64,000 nucleotides of DNA, taken from the NCBI GenBank assembly GCA_008828725.1, contig MEHQ01003470.1, positions 243,661-307,660 of the forward strand. The letters are read 5' to 3'. The notes below the pieces were generated by a model. That model saw only the letters and a list, made by a program, of their open reading frames with translations. It ran no database searches and had not been told where the DNA came from. Origin of the DNA: Saccharina japonica. Taxonomy: Eukaryota; Sar; Phaeophyceae; Laminariales; Laminariaceae. Positions 15,724 through 60,700 of this stretch are shown in pieces (position 1 is the first letter of the stretch; every line of letters starts with the position of its first letter). Position numbers and translations under genes: made by a program.

Positions 15724-18700
15724 AAAAACGCTACCGTAGACAGCCTTGAGTATTACGGACGGTAGATATCCTGTCTGCCTTGTTTGTCTTGTCTGTGTCC
15801 CGTCTTATCGCTGATGTTATCATTTCTTTCTCGCTGATGGTGGAACCGTTTTTTCTTGTCGGTGGGCGGTTTTGAGAGAATTTGCGCTGTGATAAGCGGC
15901 CGAGGATATAGCTTATCCCTTGCGTCTACCTGTCTTGCCGAAAAAAGCAGTACTCGAAAGACAATATATAGTTTTTAGTAGGTTGTCTACCAAGGCACGG
16001 GTACAGTTGTGAACGGGTCTGCGTGGCAGCGGATTGGTCGCACCGCTTTTCCTCAACCGTTTGTGGTGTTGTGGTAGTCAGGGGACACCCGGTGTGCATC
16101 CCCGGGTTTCCTAGTTGCATATGGATCTTGCGGCGGGTATTCGTGATACTGCTGCTTTCTGCTGAGGTCATCGCGCACAGCAGTCACTTCTTATTTTTTG
16201 GTAGTATTAACTCATACCACTGGGCTGGCATATAAAATGCGTTTGAACTCTAATATGAATTTAAAACAGGGATTTTAATCCCGGCAAGATATTAACTTGT
16301 GTCGCCGAGGGTGAGCATCTCACTCCGCTGCCTCTGCGATGCTGCAATTGAACTGAATCATGATACCGGTTAGTTTTTTTACCACTTTGTCCGGACATTT
16401 CAGGACCATTTCGGTTTTATGTGACTGCCAAAATTAGGCCTTACCCTGGTACATTATTTCCGGGACGAGGGGTACGTGGTATTTGGTACCGGTGCCCGGT
16501 AGAGACAAGAGCGGAGTCAGCTGTGGGAGGGATACGCTTGCCTCTCGTGGACTGGTGATAATAAGGATTTTCCCCGGTGCATGCACTGTTTCGTGTGATC
16601 AGAGCGCGGGGACGGTTTCACTTTGTTTTTCCTTGTTTCTTTGAAAAGCATAGTAGCCCCTCAGAGTAGATGTGCGTTCAACTGGGCACGATGGTCATTT
16701 TTGCGTGCTCCTAATATTGATGGGGATTGTTATGATGATTATGCTGATGATGAGGATGGTAATGCTGATGCTGACTACCCCGCGTGTGCTCACTCTTGCA
16801 GCAGGCAGGCCGATCATCATAGGTATTGATCATGATCATGGTGATGACCATGAAGGATAATGGTAGTGATGATCATGATCATGGTGATGGTGATGATATG
16901 GCAATATTTTCAAAGTTGACCGTTTTCGTCGAACCCAGCCTGTGGTCGCAAATAAACAATAATCATCCCAACCCCTGGAAGATCTATCCTAAGTCGTTGT
17001 CACGGGGACTCCAAATAAAGCAGACCCAGTCGTCCCGCTGGAAATACACCAAACAGTATCGGACAAAGCATAGATAGGCCGATCACCACTCACTGCTTGT
17101 CAGTGCCACAGGGTGAACAGGACGATATTTAGGGGCGACTCCGGCCGACAATAAACATGTATGTGTGCAGGACAGAGAGAGGCGATGCAGCAAGGCCCTC
17201 AGGGGCACACACTGACTGTGTTCACAAAGCCTCACAGGCTGCACACAACGACTGACTGCGGTGCATGAGCAGGTTGATATGTACAAACGGCCACTTAAGT
17301 ACAAAGAAAGGGGGCGAGGGCCTGATGGCAATTGTTTTTTTTTTGTTGTCGGTGATCTCTACTCGTATCTGTGTCGGTCGGCGGTTGATGGTATATTATC
17401 ACTTCGATATAATTTTGAAGTATCGCGCGACGATTAGTACCTGTTGACGGTAACGCTTTGCTCAACTGGCATTGGTAACGGTTAGAACACAAAAAAACTC
17501 AGTCAGCCACTTTGTTTGCAAGAAATCTGGCAGTACCCCTTTTTTACGATTTTTCACGTTTGTTTGTGTTTTTTATTTTTGCCCGATCTGAACGACTTTT
17601 TCCTCGAGTAACAATATTATTAATAGTAGTAGTTCTTGTTCGTTTTTGATACCACACAGGACAGGCACCAGGTATACTGACTGCTGTTCTGTGCTCACTC
17701 GTGGGAATAAAAAAGATTGTGCGTATATACGAGTAGGCGCGGACTTTTTCGATACTCGTACGAGTATCCAATTTGATATATCGGAAAATAAAACGGGTTT
17801 GGTTGATTCACTGGTTTTTACGTTTTTACCCCAGCTTGCAGCAGGTCCCAAGAAGATGCCTAAAACTCGTAAAAAAAAACTGAGCCGCCCCAGCCCCCGG
17901 ATAACCTAACCGTTGTCGAGACAGTTCGTGCCTGTCAATATGTACGATTCCCCGGCACGCGCCAATCATCACAGAGGAGGAGGAGGAGGAGGTACTCGTA
18001 TACACGTGCGAACTTTGTCTCGATCGGACTCAAAACCGTCGCGAGATTATGGTTTCTTCCTTCTGCGTGCGCTCGGTTGGCTTACGATGAAGGAATAAAA
18101 ACAGTCTGTATCGGATATCATATCGGAGGTATGATAGATATATCTGATCCACAACCAGACCACGCATCCGACCAATGTAATCTATCTTCCTTCCGTGAGA
18201 CACAGCAACCGCGGCGCCGCGGCACAGCGTAGCAGCAAGCAGTGTGAACCAGCTGTCGTCGTGTGTGTTACCGTTATATCTTCGTCGCCAAAAAAATACC
18301 CCGCGTATCTTTGTAATATGTGTATCTTCCCTGTTGGACAAGATCTCCAGCGGGGTAACAAGCAGCAACATTTTTATGGTGAGAGATTGGTGATGAAGTC
18401 AGACGGAGGGGAGAATTTGAACAACGATGGCTTTGACGCTGATATGACTCTATTACAGCTGTGGTTATATTTGAGTATCGACACCACATCAGCCGGCGAC
18501 GTGAAATCATCTTATACATATAATTGGTGAAGGGTGTACCGCCCGTATTACGTACAATACGTGCGACCACACGCCATACGTGCGTACATCCAGAACTGAG
18601 AAAAAGAACGCAGCGAAAAGAGAAGAAGGAGACTTAACATTCTGTCCGGAAATGTAAGTGTCAATTATACTAATGTTAATCAACAAAAAGCCCTTATATT

Positions 18701-18785
18701 TACGGACACAATATTTCACGGTAATTGTATAAACGAAGAAAGCCTACAAAGAACATCGAAAACCACAAAAATCAACCAACGAAGA
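15724..18785. other. Intergenic region between genes 1 and 2
   Basis: Presumably holds the gene 1 3' UTR and the gene 2 promoter. I see no polyadenylation signal or TATA box that I would defend. A GATGAT/GATCAT-rich tract lies at about 16727-16900. Open frames are short and unsupported. Confidence 0.5.
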
Positions 18786-18897
18786 AATGTACACTCGCAC
18801 AGCACAGCAGGCACCAGCGACGCACACAACGGCAGGAGCAGCAGTAGCAGTGGTACCATATAGTGATAAGTGCTCCTTGGCTGTGCGTACCAGCGAG

Positions 18898-51198
<32,301 letters not shown>

Positions 51199-52414
51199 TC
51201 TCGCAAAAAACAAAATGGATATACTACGGTTAGCGCGGGGTTTCAGAAAGCGTTTACGGCGTTGACGCGATGGCGGGGCACCTTGCATATGCCACACAAG
51301 GCCAGGCGAAGAGGGGGAGGAGGAGGGAAGGAAGGAAGGAAGGTTCCAATGTTTCAACAATAGTGGTGGTGATGACGTGGATGAAAGGATTCGTAAGTAG
51401 CGAGTTGTTTGTTCTGAGTGGGTATGTCACCCGGGTGCGTGGGTTTGTCGAGGGGTTTCGTTCGCTGTGGAATATTCCCCGCGTTTTCTCACACTGATAA
51501 ATACATACTTAGGCTGTATACACAAACAAGATGGGCACCTTGCTTTTGTCGAGGAGGACAAAAGGAGGGGGGTGAATCGCCTCCCAATTCGTCTATTTTA
51601 GTCTGGTCTTTTATTCTTGTCTATTAAAATAGTTTGGTTGCTCCATCGGACAGTAGTCTATTATTAGACTTGGTTGTCTACCCTAAATCTAGCCTGCCGT
51701 AGTCTACGGGGCACTATATGACAGTCTATGTATTATACAGACTAAGATACTGTGGCCTAGTCTAGTCTAGTCTACAGTAGTAGTCTAGCCCTAGTCTTAT
51801 TCTAGACTTACAATAGTCTAGCCTTGGTCTAGTCTTAGTCTGGTCTTAGTCTTGGTATGTTCTTAGTGTGGCCTTAGTCTGGTAAGCCTTGCTCCAGTCT
51901 TAGTCTAGTCTACAGTAGAGGTTTAGCCTAGGCTACTAGACTGATGTTATTTTATAGCGGTGTAGACTTTTCTACAATAACATCAGCGCGAACAACACTT
52001 TGGTTTGCTAGAGCGTCGTTTGCCCCCCCTCAGCATCCTACAAAAACATCCCATCTGCCTGCTATATATGGGCAGGCCACTACACATGGAGGCCCTATAA
52101 GGCTCCTCAGAACGGGCGTGGGGGGGAGGGGGGGAGGGGGTAAAGGTGCCACTTTAGTGTGTTTCATCAAATTGGCGTTTTTAGCTAGCTCGAGTAAGTT
52201 AAATTGGTGGTGTGTGTACGAGTATTGATTTTGGTTTGGGCTCTTTTCTTTTTGCCTCCACGTGTCTCAATAACGTGTTTTGTTCTGGTCGATGTATTTC
52301 AAACTCTTTCGCCATTTGAGTTATTTTCCCACACTGATTTCTGAGCAGCGTGTTGCATAAAACGGGGCAGTTCTAGCTTCTGGAGGGGTTCATGATATTC
52401 CAACCCTTTTGCTA
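51199..52414. other. Intergenic, 3' of gene 2
   Basis: A (GGAA)n tract at 51320-51342, then 51610-51950 of degenerate TAGTCTAGTCTTAGTCTGG words. No exon supported. Confidence 0.6.
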
Positions 52415-52587
52415 TAGTAGTGGTCCCTCTACAGTGCCCGCTGCCTGCTACGTATAGTGCCTGTCAAATCGCTTGGCACAGATGGGATTGACCAGCGCGG
52501 CGGTGTGCGGAGTAGTAGTGCCGGTTGTCGCTATAGTGCCGGTAGTATTGGCTGGCGCATACCGGCACTGCTGTAGAGGAACCGTTG
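52415..52587. mobile_element. AGTAGTGG foldback MITE, copy 2
   Basis: AGTAGTGGTCCCTCTACAGT at the left and GGCACTGCTGTAGAGGAACC at the right, with GCCGG/CCGGC inside. Reverse-oriented relative of 3787-3990. Confidence 0.55.
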
Positions 52588-52589
52588 CT

Positions 52590-55250
52590 GTGCTAGAAAA
52601 ATTTGCCCCCCGCTTTTTCCAAGCTGTTCGTCGCGAAAACAAGGGTGCAAGTCTAAACGTCAAATATGTCAAGAGATATGCCAGGCAAGGGAAAACGTGA
52701 GCTGTCAAGGGTGACGGGCAGTGAGTGTTCCACACTAAAACCTAGTAGTTTGGTGTCAGCCAAGGCAACTTAAGGCACATTTTTTTGTCTATCATGGGGG
52801 CGAAAATGCTGTCTCCTGACATACCTGACATAGTTGTGAAAAGGAATTTAACGAGGCGTGGGCGGTGCGGGACCGGTCAAACGTCCGAAAAAATCAACAC
52901 CATACGTAATGTTTTTCGTGTTGGTGAGATTCTCAAGTAAGTGTGGATGTGTCGTATGAAGAGCCTCTGCTCTGCACTGGGTTTCTTCCCATTGCATTGT
53001 GCCAAATTAGGGAGGGGGCAGGGGAGAGGAGGACTGTTTTTTAGTTGTTTGTTTTGTTGTCATATTTGCGAAATAGGAGGGGGGGGGGGTGAGATGCGTT
53101 GTGCTTTAGCCGTAGCCAGGCTCACGCTTTTGCGGAGGGGGGTTACCTCATGTTGTGTGAGGCTGAAGAGAGTGCTTATCACAGTAGTCCAATGAGAGAC
53201 TTGATAAGACACCCGACATTCCTGAATGTTTTTTTCATGCCATGGTGTGATGTTGGTACCTATTAGTAGCGAATGCTACATTCGAAGACTGACCTTGGAA
53301 GGCACGTCAAGGCCTATGTTGGCCTTAATATACTAGTTTCAGTGTAGGGGGCGGTCAGAGTCAAGGAGTCAAAACCGAGGCGTACTAGAAGATTTGCTTG
53401 GTATTTTAATAGTGTTGTTGTGGGTCTCAAATAGGGGCATGGGCCATTTTCCTTCTGCTTCCGCAATAATTGTTCAAGTCTACTCATACACCCAACTAGT
53501 TCGTCCTCGAAGCGTGAAGGGGAGAACTTTTAATCGGAAATGAATCTACAGCGGTGGTCCGTTCCGGCCACAGGATAAAAAAAAGCAAGCACCTTCTTAC
53601 ATACGTCCTGGTTCCCAGCAATGGGCGCGGAAGGAGGCCCGGCCGTGCGCAGTAAAAAAACACGTCATTTGTTTTGTGTTTGGCGGATTATTTCTGGCTT
53701 CAGGTTCCACTCGCGAGTCTCATCGCGTGCCCCTCACGTGCTGCAAGAAGGACGGCTCCCGATCTCGCGCTACGGACCCGGCAAGATTTTCGCAGCCCGG
53801 CTTGGGGGTTCGAGGAGTCGTTCGAGTCACGTGGGGTTGGTCACTTGCTTGCTTGGATTCGGGTGGCAGAAAAGGTTGTGGCGGCCGGCGATGGGTGACC
53901 GAAAAATGAACGAACGTTGTTGTGCGTGATTTGTCGCCCAATAAAATCCTCCCAATCAAGTTTTCGCTCAACCACGCCCTCCCAGTCTGAATCTTGATAC
54001 TCGTAAGAGGGTTTCAAGTGCTGAAAGTCCCAAAATTCTTAACGTCTCCGAAAGAGAGGAAGGTAGGATGTACGCACCTCGTCGGGACAAACATTCACAG
54101 AGCCCCGCCACGCCCCAGGAAAAAAAAAATGCATCGGTGGGTCGTGTGAAATGACGACGACAAAGTGTACATGCTCGAAACCTGGAAGCTATAACCTAAC
54201 CTGTAACATCCTTGCCAGGGGTGTTTTCGTGTGTGATACTGTGGTGTCTGTCGTGTTTGGTGTTGTCACGACACCGAGCTTCTGAAGCGAGATGCGGTTG
54301 ATGTGAAATCAGCAAGGAGGCAGCCCTCTGGAGATATTTAACAGTTCAACCATTATATACACTTCGTATGGGCTTCGGAATGTCTGTGGAAAACAATTAT
54401 GATGAAGAAATATGGAATGGGATGTGGAACGTGACCCATGCATATCGTTCACGGAAAACACAAGAGCCTTATCGATTCAGGGGATGGGTTTTACCACACA
54501 GATAATGATTATGAGCACTAATTCTAAGTAATTTCCCCCCAAAAACGTGAGAGCGCTCCGAAAGAGGCCAAGGTTGCTTTTTATCGGTCCGAGGGTTCAG
54601 CATTCTCATTGTTTGTCTATTTTCTCAGCAGTGTTTACATGTTTATTGTGTGTATACAACTTTGCCCTGCTTGGACAAAACAATGTTCGATCGTTTACAC
54701 CATTTGTTTCGTTACATCTTAGTTCGGAGAAACTCCCCACGTGGTCGGGGTCATAGGGCTACGCAGTGTTAAAAGTTAAGATTAAAACCGTTTTGTCGGA
54801 CCTGGCCCAAGGTATGGCTTTCTTAACGCCGTTTTATTAGTACAAGCAGGTGTCTTGTACTGTGTTCATCGGTGGCCCAATGCACCGCTCCAAGCGCTTG
54901 CACCGAACCACATAATAACCCAGCAGTCACGTACCAGGTGAGCAAAAAAAGCTCCCCACCGGAACAAACCCCCCAACACAACCAATGCCACACTACAATC
55001 GGGCTTTCGCTAACCCTACGGTACCAACACGCAACAACACACATCGCCTGTTGCAGTCAAAATTAAGCGTCCCCTACCTCCCCCGGCTCAAGGCCTACAC
55101 CCTGTGCAAACCCTGCTCTACCCAATAACGCCTCCGAGTCCCCGCTGAAATCGGCACCATAGCCACCACCACCACCATCATCCCGACCCCCACGCCCATC
55201 TACAACCCTACTCCCACCCCCGCCCACACTATTACCCTCACCCTCGCCTA
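52590..55250. other. Intergenic, one doubtful exon-like stretch
   Basis: Around 53705-53836 a CAG acceptor is followed by a GC-rich frame (HRVPLTCCKKDGSRSRATDP) and a GTGGGG donor, but neither end nor frame is decided by context. The remainder shows only short unsupported frames. Confidence 0.35.
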
Positions 55251-55340
55251 CATCATTGCTCCCGCCCCCACCCCCACCATCACGCTTACGCCGAAACCCA
55301 GCATCCTCACCACGCCCACCACCTCTACCCCCACCAGCAC

Positions 55341-55500
55341 CTACAGCACCATCCCCACCCTGGCCGACTGCTTGGCCGGCCTCTCGGACGTCCTCGTGTG
55401 CGTGGACGCCTCTAACGTTGTGTTCAACGGTGGCCCTGGTGAAGAGATCGAGCTCCGCCTCGGCAGCTGCTCGGTCTATCTCCAATTGTCGCCACCTATA
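55341..55500 (+). CDS. Orphan exon-like stretch
   Basis: The plus frame LSDVLVCVDASNVVFNGGPG then EEIELRLGSCSVYLQ has GC-rich third positions and a Thr/Pro-rich lead-in (TPTSTYSTIPT), unlike its surroundings. It faintly resembles the C-terminal strands of gene 2. I find no convincing donor or partner exon, so it may be a relic or part of an unseen gene. An antisense frame (55063-55506) is equally long but less gene-like. Confidence 0.25.
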
Positions 55501-55532
55501 GAGCATACGTTAAGAACAAGGGGGGGAGAGGG

Positions 55533-55575
55533 TGGGTATTCACTGTTATGCATGGCCGTAGTCGTCAGAGCATGA
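55533..55575 (-). repeat. Poly-C-ended dispersed repeat, copy 5 (fragment)
   Basis: ATGCATGGCCGTAGTCGTC next to G-runs; the 3' end of the family on the minus strand. Confidence 0.5.
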
Positions 55576-55639
55576 GGGGGGGTTGGAGAGACGAGTGGGG
55601 GAGGGGAGTTCTCGGAGGTACCGGGTAATATATATGCTT

Positions 55640-55668
55640 CGAAGTATATATATATATATATATATATA
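55640..55668. repeat. (TA)n dinucleotide
   Basis: A perfect TA tract of about 28 bases, followed to 55820 by degenerate GTGTAGTG words. Confidence 0.9.
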
Positions 55669-56104
55669 TGACCGGGGGTGTACTTCGTGATATGGTTTGT
55701 GGTGTAGTGTTGTGTGACGTGAGGAGTGGTGCGGTGTGTATCGTAGTGTGTTGTAGTCTGGTGCGGTGTGTGTTGTAGTGTGTTGTAGTGTGGTGTAGTG
55801 GTATGGTGTGGTGCGATATTGATGTACGTCGTGGTGCGGGAAGCGAACAGAGATGCCGCTCACTGGCATACTAACACATTCTACAATGAAAACCAACAAC
55901 GGAAGCAACATCAACAACCCCGTCACGACCACCACCAACAAACACAAGAGCAACAGTAATCACAGCGGCATACCCACCACCACCACCACCGCCGCAAGCA
56001 CAACCACCGCAGTCACCACCAAAACCGGCTTGAGGCGAAGCTCCTGATGCCCACTCCCCGCCGCGCCCCAGCTACCCCCCCCCCCCTTCATGCGACCCGA
56101 CCAA

Positions 56105-56400
56105 CAACTCACAGCGCTTCGCGCTTGGCGTCAGCAATGTCTATCTGGTTGGTAAAAATCCAACATTATCCGTCCTGGCATTGTAGGGATGATACGTTGT
56201 TGGGATGGATTGGTGCTGGCAATGAAAACCCGACATGCTTCGTCCCGGCATTATAGGGATGCGAGGGTCTATGGCCATACGACTACGGCCATGCATGAAT
56301 ACCCCCCCCCGACATGCTCCGTCCCGGCAAGGGATGCGAGGGTCTATGGTCATACGACTGCGGCCATGCATGGATATCGAGTACAACCCCCCCCCCCCTC
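56105..56400 (+). repeat. Poly-C-ended dispersed repeat, copy 6 (tandem partial units)
   Basis: GCGCTTCGCGCTTGGCG, TCTATCTGGTTGGTAAAAAT, then three partial repeats of GTCCCGGCA..GGGATGCGAGGGTC, two with ACTACGGCCATGCATG or a relative ending in C-runs (56304-56311, 56388-56397). Confidence 0.65.
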
Positions 56401-56465
56401 GCTTCCACTTCACGGGGGACACCCAAACCACTAAACAATGTTTAGATCGCGGTCTACCGACTTCC

Positions 56466-57714
56466 TCACCTCCCCCTCTCCGACGAACCAGTCCCAACCC
56501 TCAACGGGACCAGCGGCCTAGAAACCCTGCCGTGCCCTCCGCCCCCCCCCGCGTCACTCCCCCCTCCCCGCTCTGCCAACAAACCGTCCATAAACTCCTC
56601 CGGATCAGCAGGAAGTAACTTTTCCCCAGCTTCCGCCCCGCTGCTAGCTTCGCCCATCGACTCCGAAAGCGAAGCCACAGCCGTGCCCCACGCCGCAGCT
56701 GGAGGTCTGGAAACCCCGAACGCTTGGCTACCGCGCACTGCCGCTGCCACCCCTCCCCCTCCTCCCACCCCCCCCCCACGAGATGCTGTAGGATAGTTCC
56801 AGGCGGCGGTTGCGGCAGCTGTGCCGCCTCCGGTTCCGCTTTGGGTGCCATCCCAGCTTCGTCCTTGCAAACGCAGGCGATCGTGGGAGCGGGCCTCTCC
56901 GGGTTCGCGGCTACGGTCGCTGTCGCTAAGAGGTGAGCCGCCGTCATTCCCGTCGCCATTGCTGTTGGTATCCATGAGACCCGATTCAAACACGCCGTAT
57001 TTTTGTGGAAACCCTTCTTCTTCTTCTTCTTCTTCTTCCCCCGTGTTCGTGGGATCTTCCGAAGGAATTCTCCTAAGAGCGCCACCCGGACCCTCTTCTT
57101 CGAGCGTCACCCGTGGCATAGCAGCAGCAGCAGCAGCAGTGGCAGCTACCGCCGCTGCCGCCTCCACCCCCTCTGCTAGCGGCCCCCACACTCCCTTGCC
57201 ACCACCTCCACCAACGCCAACACCACCACCACCGCCACCACCAACACCGTCACCACCGCCAGCGCTTACCCTACCCCTGCCACCGCGCCATCTGCTGGTC
57301 CTCAGGCGAGGGTTTGCCGACATGAGCAAGGTCAGGTGTCGCCTCGGGTCCCCCTTGCCCCCCCCCAGCGCCACGCTCCCGTGCCCCCCTCCCGAAACGC
57401 CTCCTTGTGTAGTGGTCGCAGCCGTACCACCGCCATCCAAACCAACATCAAAACCTTCCCCACCATCACCCCCACCCGCACCAACACTTCTACCACCACC
57501 ACCACCACCACTACCGGACGAGCGCCGTCCAACCCCCCGGTTAGCGTGTGGGGGGGGAGGCGTTATTCGTGGAGGCGTTATTCGGGGATCGGGGTTGATT
57601 TCACCGTCTTCGAGCGCTTCGTCCCTTCTGCTGCCGCGAGGGATGGGCCTGACAAGCTCGCCATCGCTGAACGAGCCGCGAAGCTGACCCTCCGAAATAG
57701 ATGACCGCGATTCG
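56466..57714 (-). CDS. Gene 3, last exon
   Basis: About 415 codons. Acceptor CCCCCAG; begins SESRSSISEGQLRGSFSDGE. Rich in Gly, Ala, Ser and Pro, with repeats of GGGGG. The plus strand carries an equally long Pro-rich frame (56821-57687), but it lacks matching splice phases. Confidence 0.65.
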
Positions 57715-60700
57715 CTGGGGGGAAGGGGGTCAGGGGGGCGGGAAAGGGGGGGGAGGGGGAAGCGGCAGGCGGAAGGGGGAGGCGGGAGGGGGTAGAGCGA
57801 ACGGCAGTTTTCATTTCAGCGGAGGGGATGGGCGGAGGGGTAGAATGAACGGTGGGTTTCCATGTCAGCGGAGGGAAATAGACGGGCGGAGGGGGGGGGG
57901 GAGTCGGGCGAACGATGGGTTTCCATGAAAACGGAGGGAAATTAACAGAGGGGGGACGGGAGCGGGGGGAAGGGGTACAGTGATAAAGCCATTCCATGTC
58001 ACGGTAGAGGGATATATCGACGTGTGGAGAGGGAAACGAATTTCCCACCCTATTGAGGAAGGTATTGCTGGACAAAAAAAGGGGAGGGGGGGACAGAGCT
58101 AGAGGTGGGTTTCCAGGTCGGGGGAGGGTTGTGGGCGGAGGGAGGGCGGGAAGATACGTACATAGGTTTACTATCCTATGGAGGGAGGAGGAAGGCAGCC
58201 TCGTGACATATTACGCGAAAGGTCGCACAAAAACATGCAAAACCAACACATTTTCCGGTTTCAGGTTTCACCTCCAAGCAGGCTTTTCCTGCCGCTGTTC
58301 TACCGGAGCAGACGCCGGCGGGGCTTCGGCGGCTAGATCGTCCAGGAAATCTTCGTTCCCACTGCTGCAGCTGGAAACGCTTCTCACTGCCTCCTACAGG
58401 GGTGGGCAGGGGCGAAGCGGGGGGGCACGCGTAAGCGAGAAAAGCGGGGGCGGCAAAAACGGCAGGATGGACGGACCCGGAGACTCTGCTTGAAGCGAAA
58501 ATCCAAGAAAAGTGCATAGCCAAACCCCAAAAGTCACGATCGCGTTGACAGAAGGCGGAAACAAAAAAACACGAAAGAAACCGGGAAACCTGAGAGAGGA
58601 AGGGTCGGAGATGCGAGACCAAAACGAGGGGGGGGGGAGGCTAAAAGCGGCAATGGCTGTGCATGATAGGCTGCAAAATAGGCTACTTGAGCTCCTCCCT
58701 CCCATGCTTGTTCGGCTTCTTTGTGGCTTTCTATATGGGACATCGCCTCCTTCTTTACTACGAACTCCGGACGGAAACGGTGGCCACTGTGCTCTATTTC
58801 CCACGTAGCCTTCAGTATTGAGTAGAGGTGTGGAAAACATCAACAACAACAACAAAAACCTAACACGTTTTTGTGGGGGACCAGGCTTTCATTCAATATG
58901 TCATACAATATCGTATCATATAATATCACCCGGAACACGATTTCGAATAAGTTTGTTCGCCAAAACCCGATCAACTTTTAAATGCGCTGTATGCGCTAGT
59001 CTCAAAGCGAGTACTTTGGTAAAGAGTAAAGAGCATCATCAAAATATTGCCGCAGAAGGCAAGAGTTAACTGCAACCCCTTCCCTACCGTGGGCCTCCAT
59101 CAAATTGTGGTGTCGGAGAAAAAGGGGGAAACAAAAACGTGAGAAATCAAACTGTCTTGCGTAAATAGTGAACTATTACGGTAGAGGGGAGTACCTGCAA
59201 TTCTCCCCCGAGGCTCTATGTGCGTATACCGGTACGTATAAGCCAAAAACGGTTTTTAACAAAAAGTGGACGCTTGACCTTAGAACGATGATTTGCCTAC
59301 TTGTACATATGATAGAAAGCAGTAGGTTTATATCGAACTATAATGTGAAAAAAAGGACAAACAATGATATCCGTTGGGTGCGCAGACGAGAACCGTGTTA
59401 TTGCAGTAATGGTCACTAATGGTCACTAACAGTCACTAATAGTCACTAATGGTCACTAATAGTCACGAACCGTCGGTAATAGTCACTAGTAGTTACCACT
59501 AGTCACTAATAGTCAGTCAGCGATGCTACCCCTCTATGGGCCTCCATTCAGAAGTTACAAGTGGTGCGGGGAGATGTTAATAAAAAACGAGGGCTGGACT
59601 TTACAGATAACTTGGTTGTAACCCCCAAGTTATTCTTAATAGTTGGGTGGCGAGGAAATCAAGCCGAGAAGCTGAGTCATACCACCTAACTGAGTCTGAT
59701 ATATGGTATATTTATATGTTGAAAAAACAAAAAAAACACAGCAGTGAGATCGAGGATTTGGTCGAAACTCATCTTTGCAAGCTGCGTGGGATACTTCGAT
59801 CGCGCGAACTACGGGGTTTGAGGGGAACAAATACAACACACGGTTCGATCCACAAACGACCCAGCACGCTGCAAAGACACATACCTCGGCAATTTACGGT
59901 CCTACCAGGTATACACTAATTATGGAACCTACCAAGCCAACTAGTAACCAGTCGGCGGCTTATAGTCAACCAACTGACAGCCCTGCGTACTAATCATGGA
60001 ACCTACCAAGCCAACTAATAACTAGCCGGCGGCTTAAAGTCAGCCAACTCACAGCCCTATATACTACTCATGGAACCTACCTAGCCAACTAATAACTAGT
60101 TGGAGGTTTATAGCCAGCCAACTAACAGCCCTATATACTAATCATGGAACCTACCTAGCCAACTAATACCTAGTCGGCGGTTTATAGTCAGCTAACCTAC
60201 AGCCCTAAAAGGCAAATACTAACCTTCTGTGTGGGGGGGTCAGCCTCCCTTTTGAGGCGCCCCTCTTCCCGGAGCATGGCGATCTGACCGGTAACGGCTC
60301 TGACTCGCTGTTCCGACCCGTGCTCCATCCTTTTCAGGCGGAGCATGACCTCCGACTGACGTTCTCGCCCCTCCTTGCCCTGATACATTGGTCGGTCGGT
60401 CGGTCAATTGGTCGGTCGGTTGGTCCGTTGGTCGGACGCGTGCTACGATAGAGGTATACCGCACTTTTTGGCTGAAATGGTTTCTGGATGGCTATTTGTA
60501 TGCTCCTTAACCCGTAATCGACGGGCCTTTTTTTTTCATTTTTTTTTCATTTTCGTGGTGCAATATTGTTCATTCTATTCTTAGGCCATGGGGCTGTTCG
60601 TCGGGTATATAGCACTTTTATTTTCGTTCAAAATCAGTTTTTGGGTGACGCATAGAGCTCCTTAATAAGTCACCACCCTCAGAAGGCAGAAACATGGTGC

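Noticed and set aside
53705-53836. Exon-like stretch with TCCKKDGSRSRATDP
   Set aside because: All three frames are open for most of its length and no partner exon was found; noted only as doubtful.
56821-57687. Plus-strand 288-codon Pro-rich frame
   Set aside because: Mirror of the Gly-rich last exon of gene 3, which has a matching acceptor phase and a stop; no partner exons on the plus strand.
59830-59860. GGTTCGATCC, tRNA B-box-like word
   Set aside because: No A-box or cloverleaf could be built around it.
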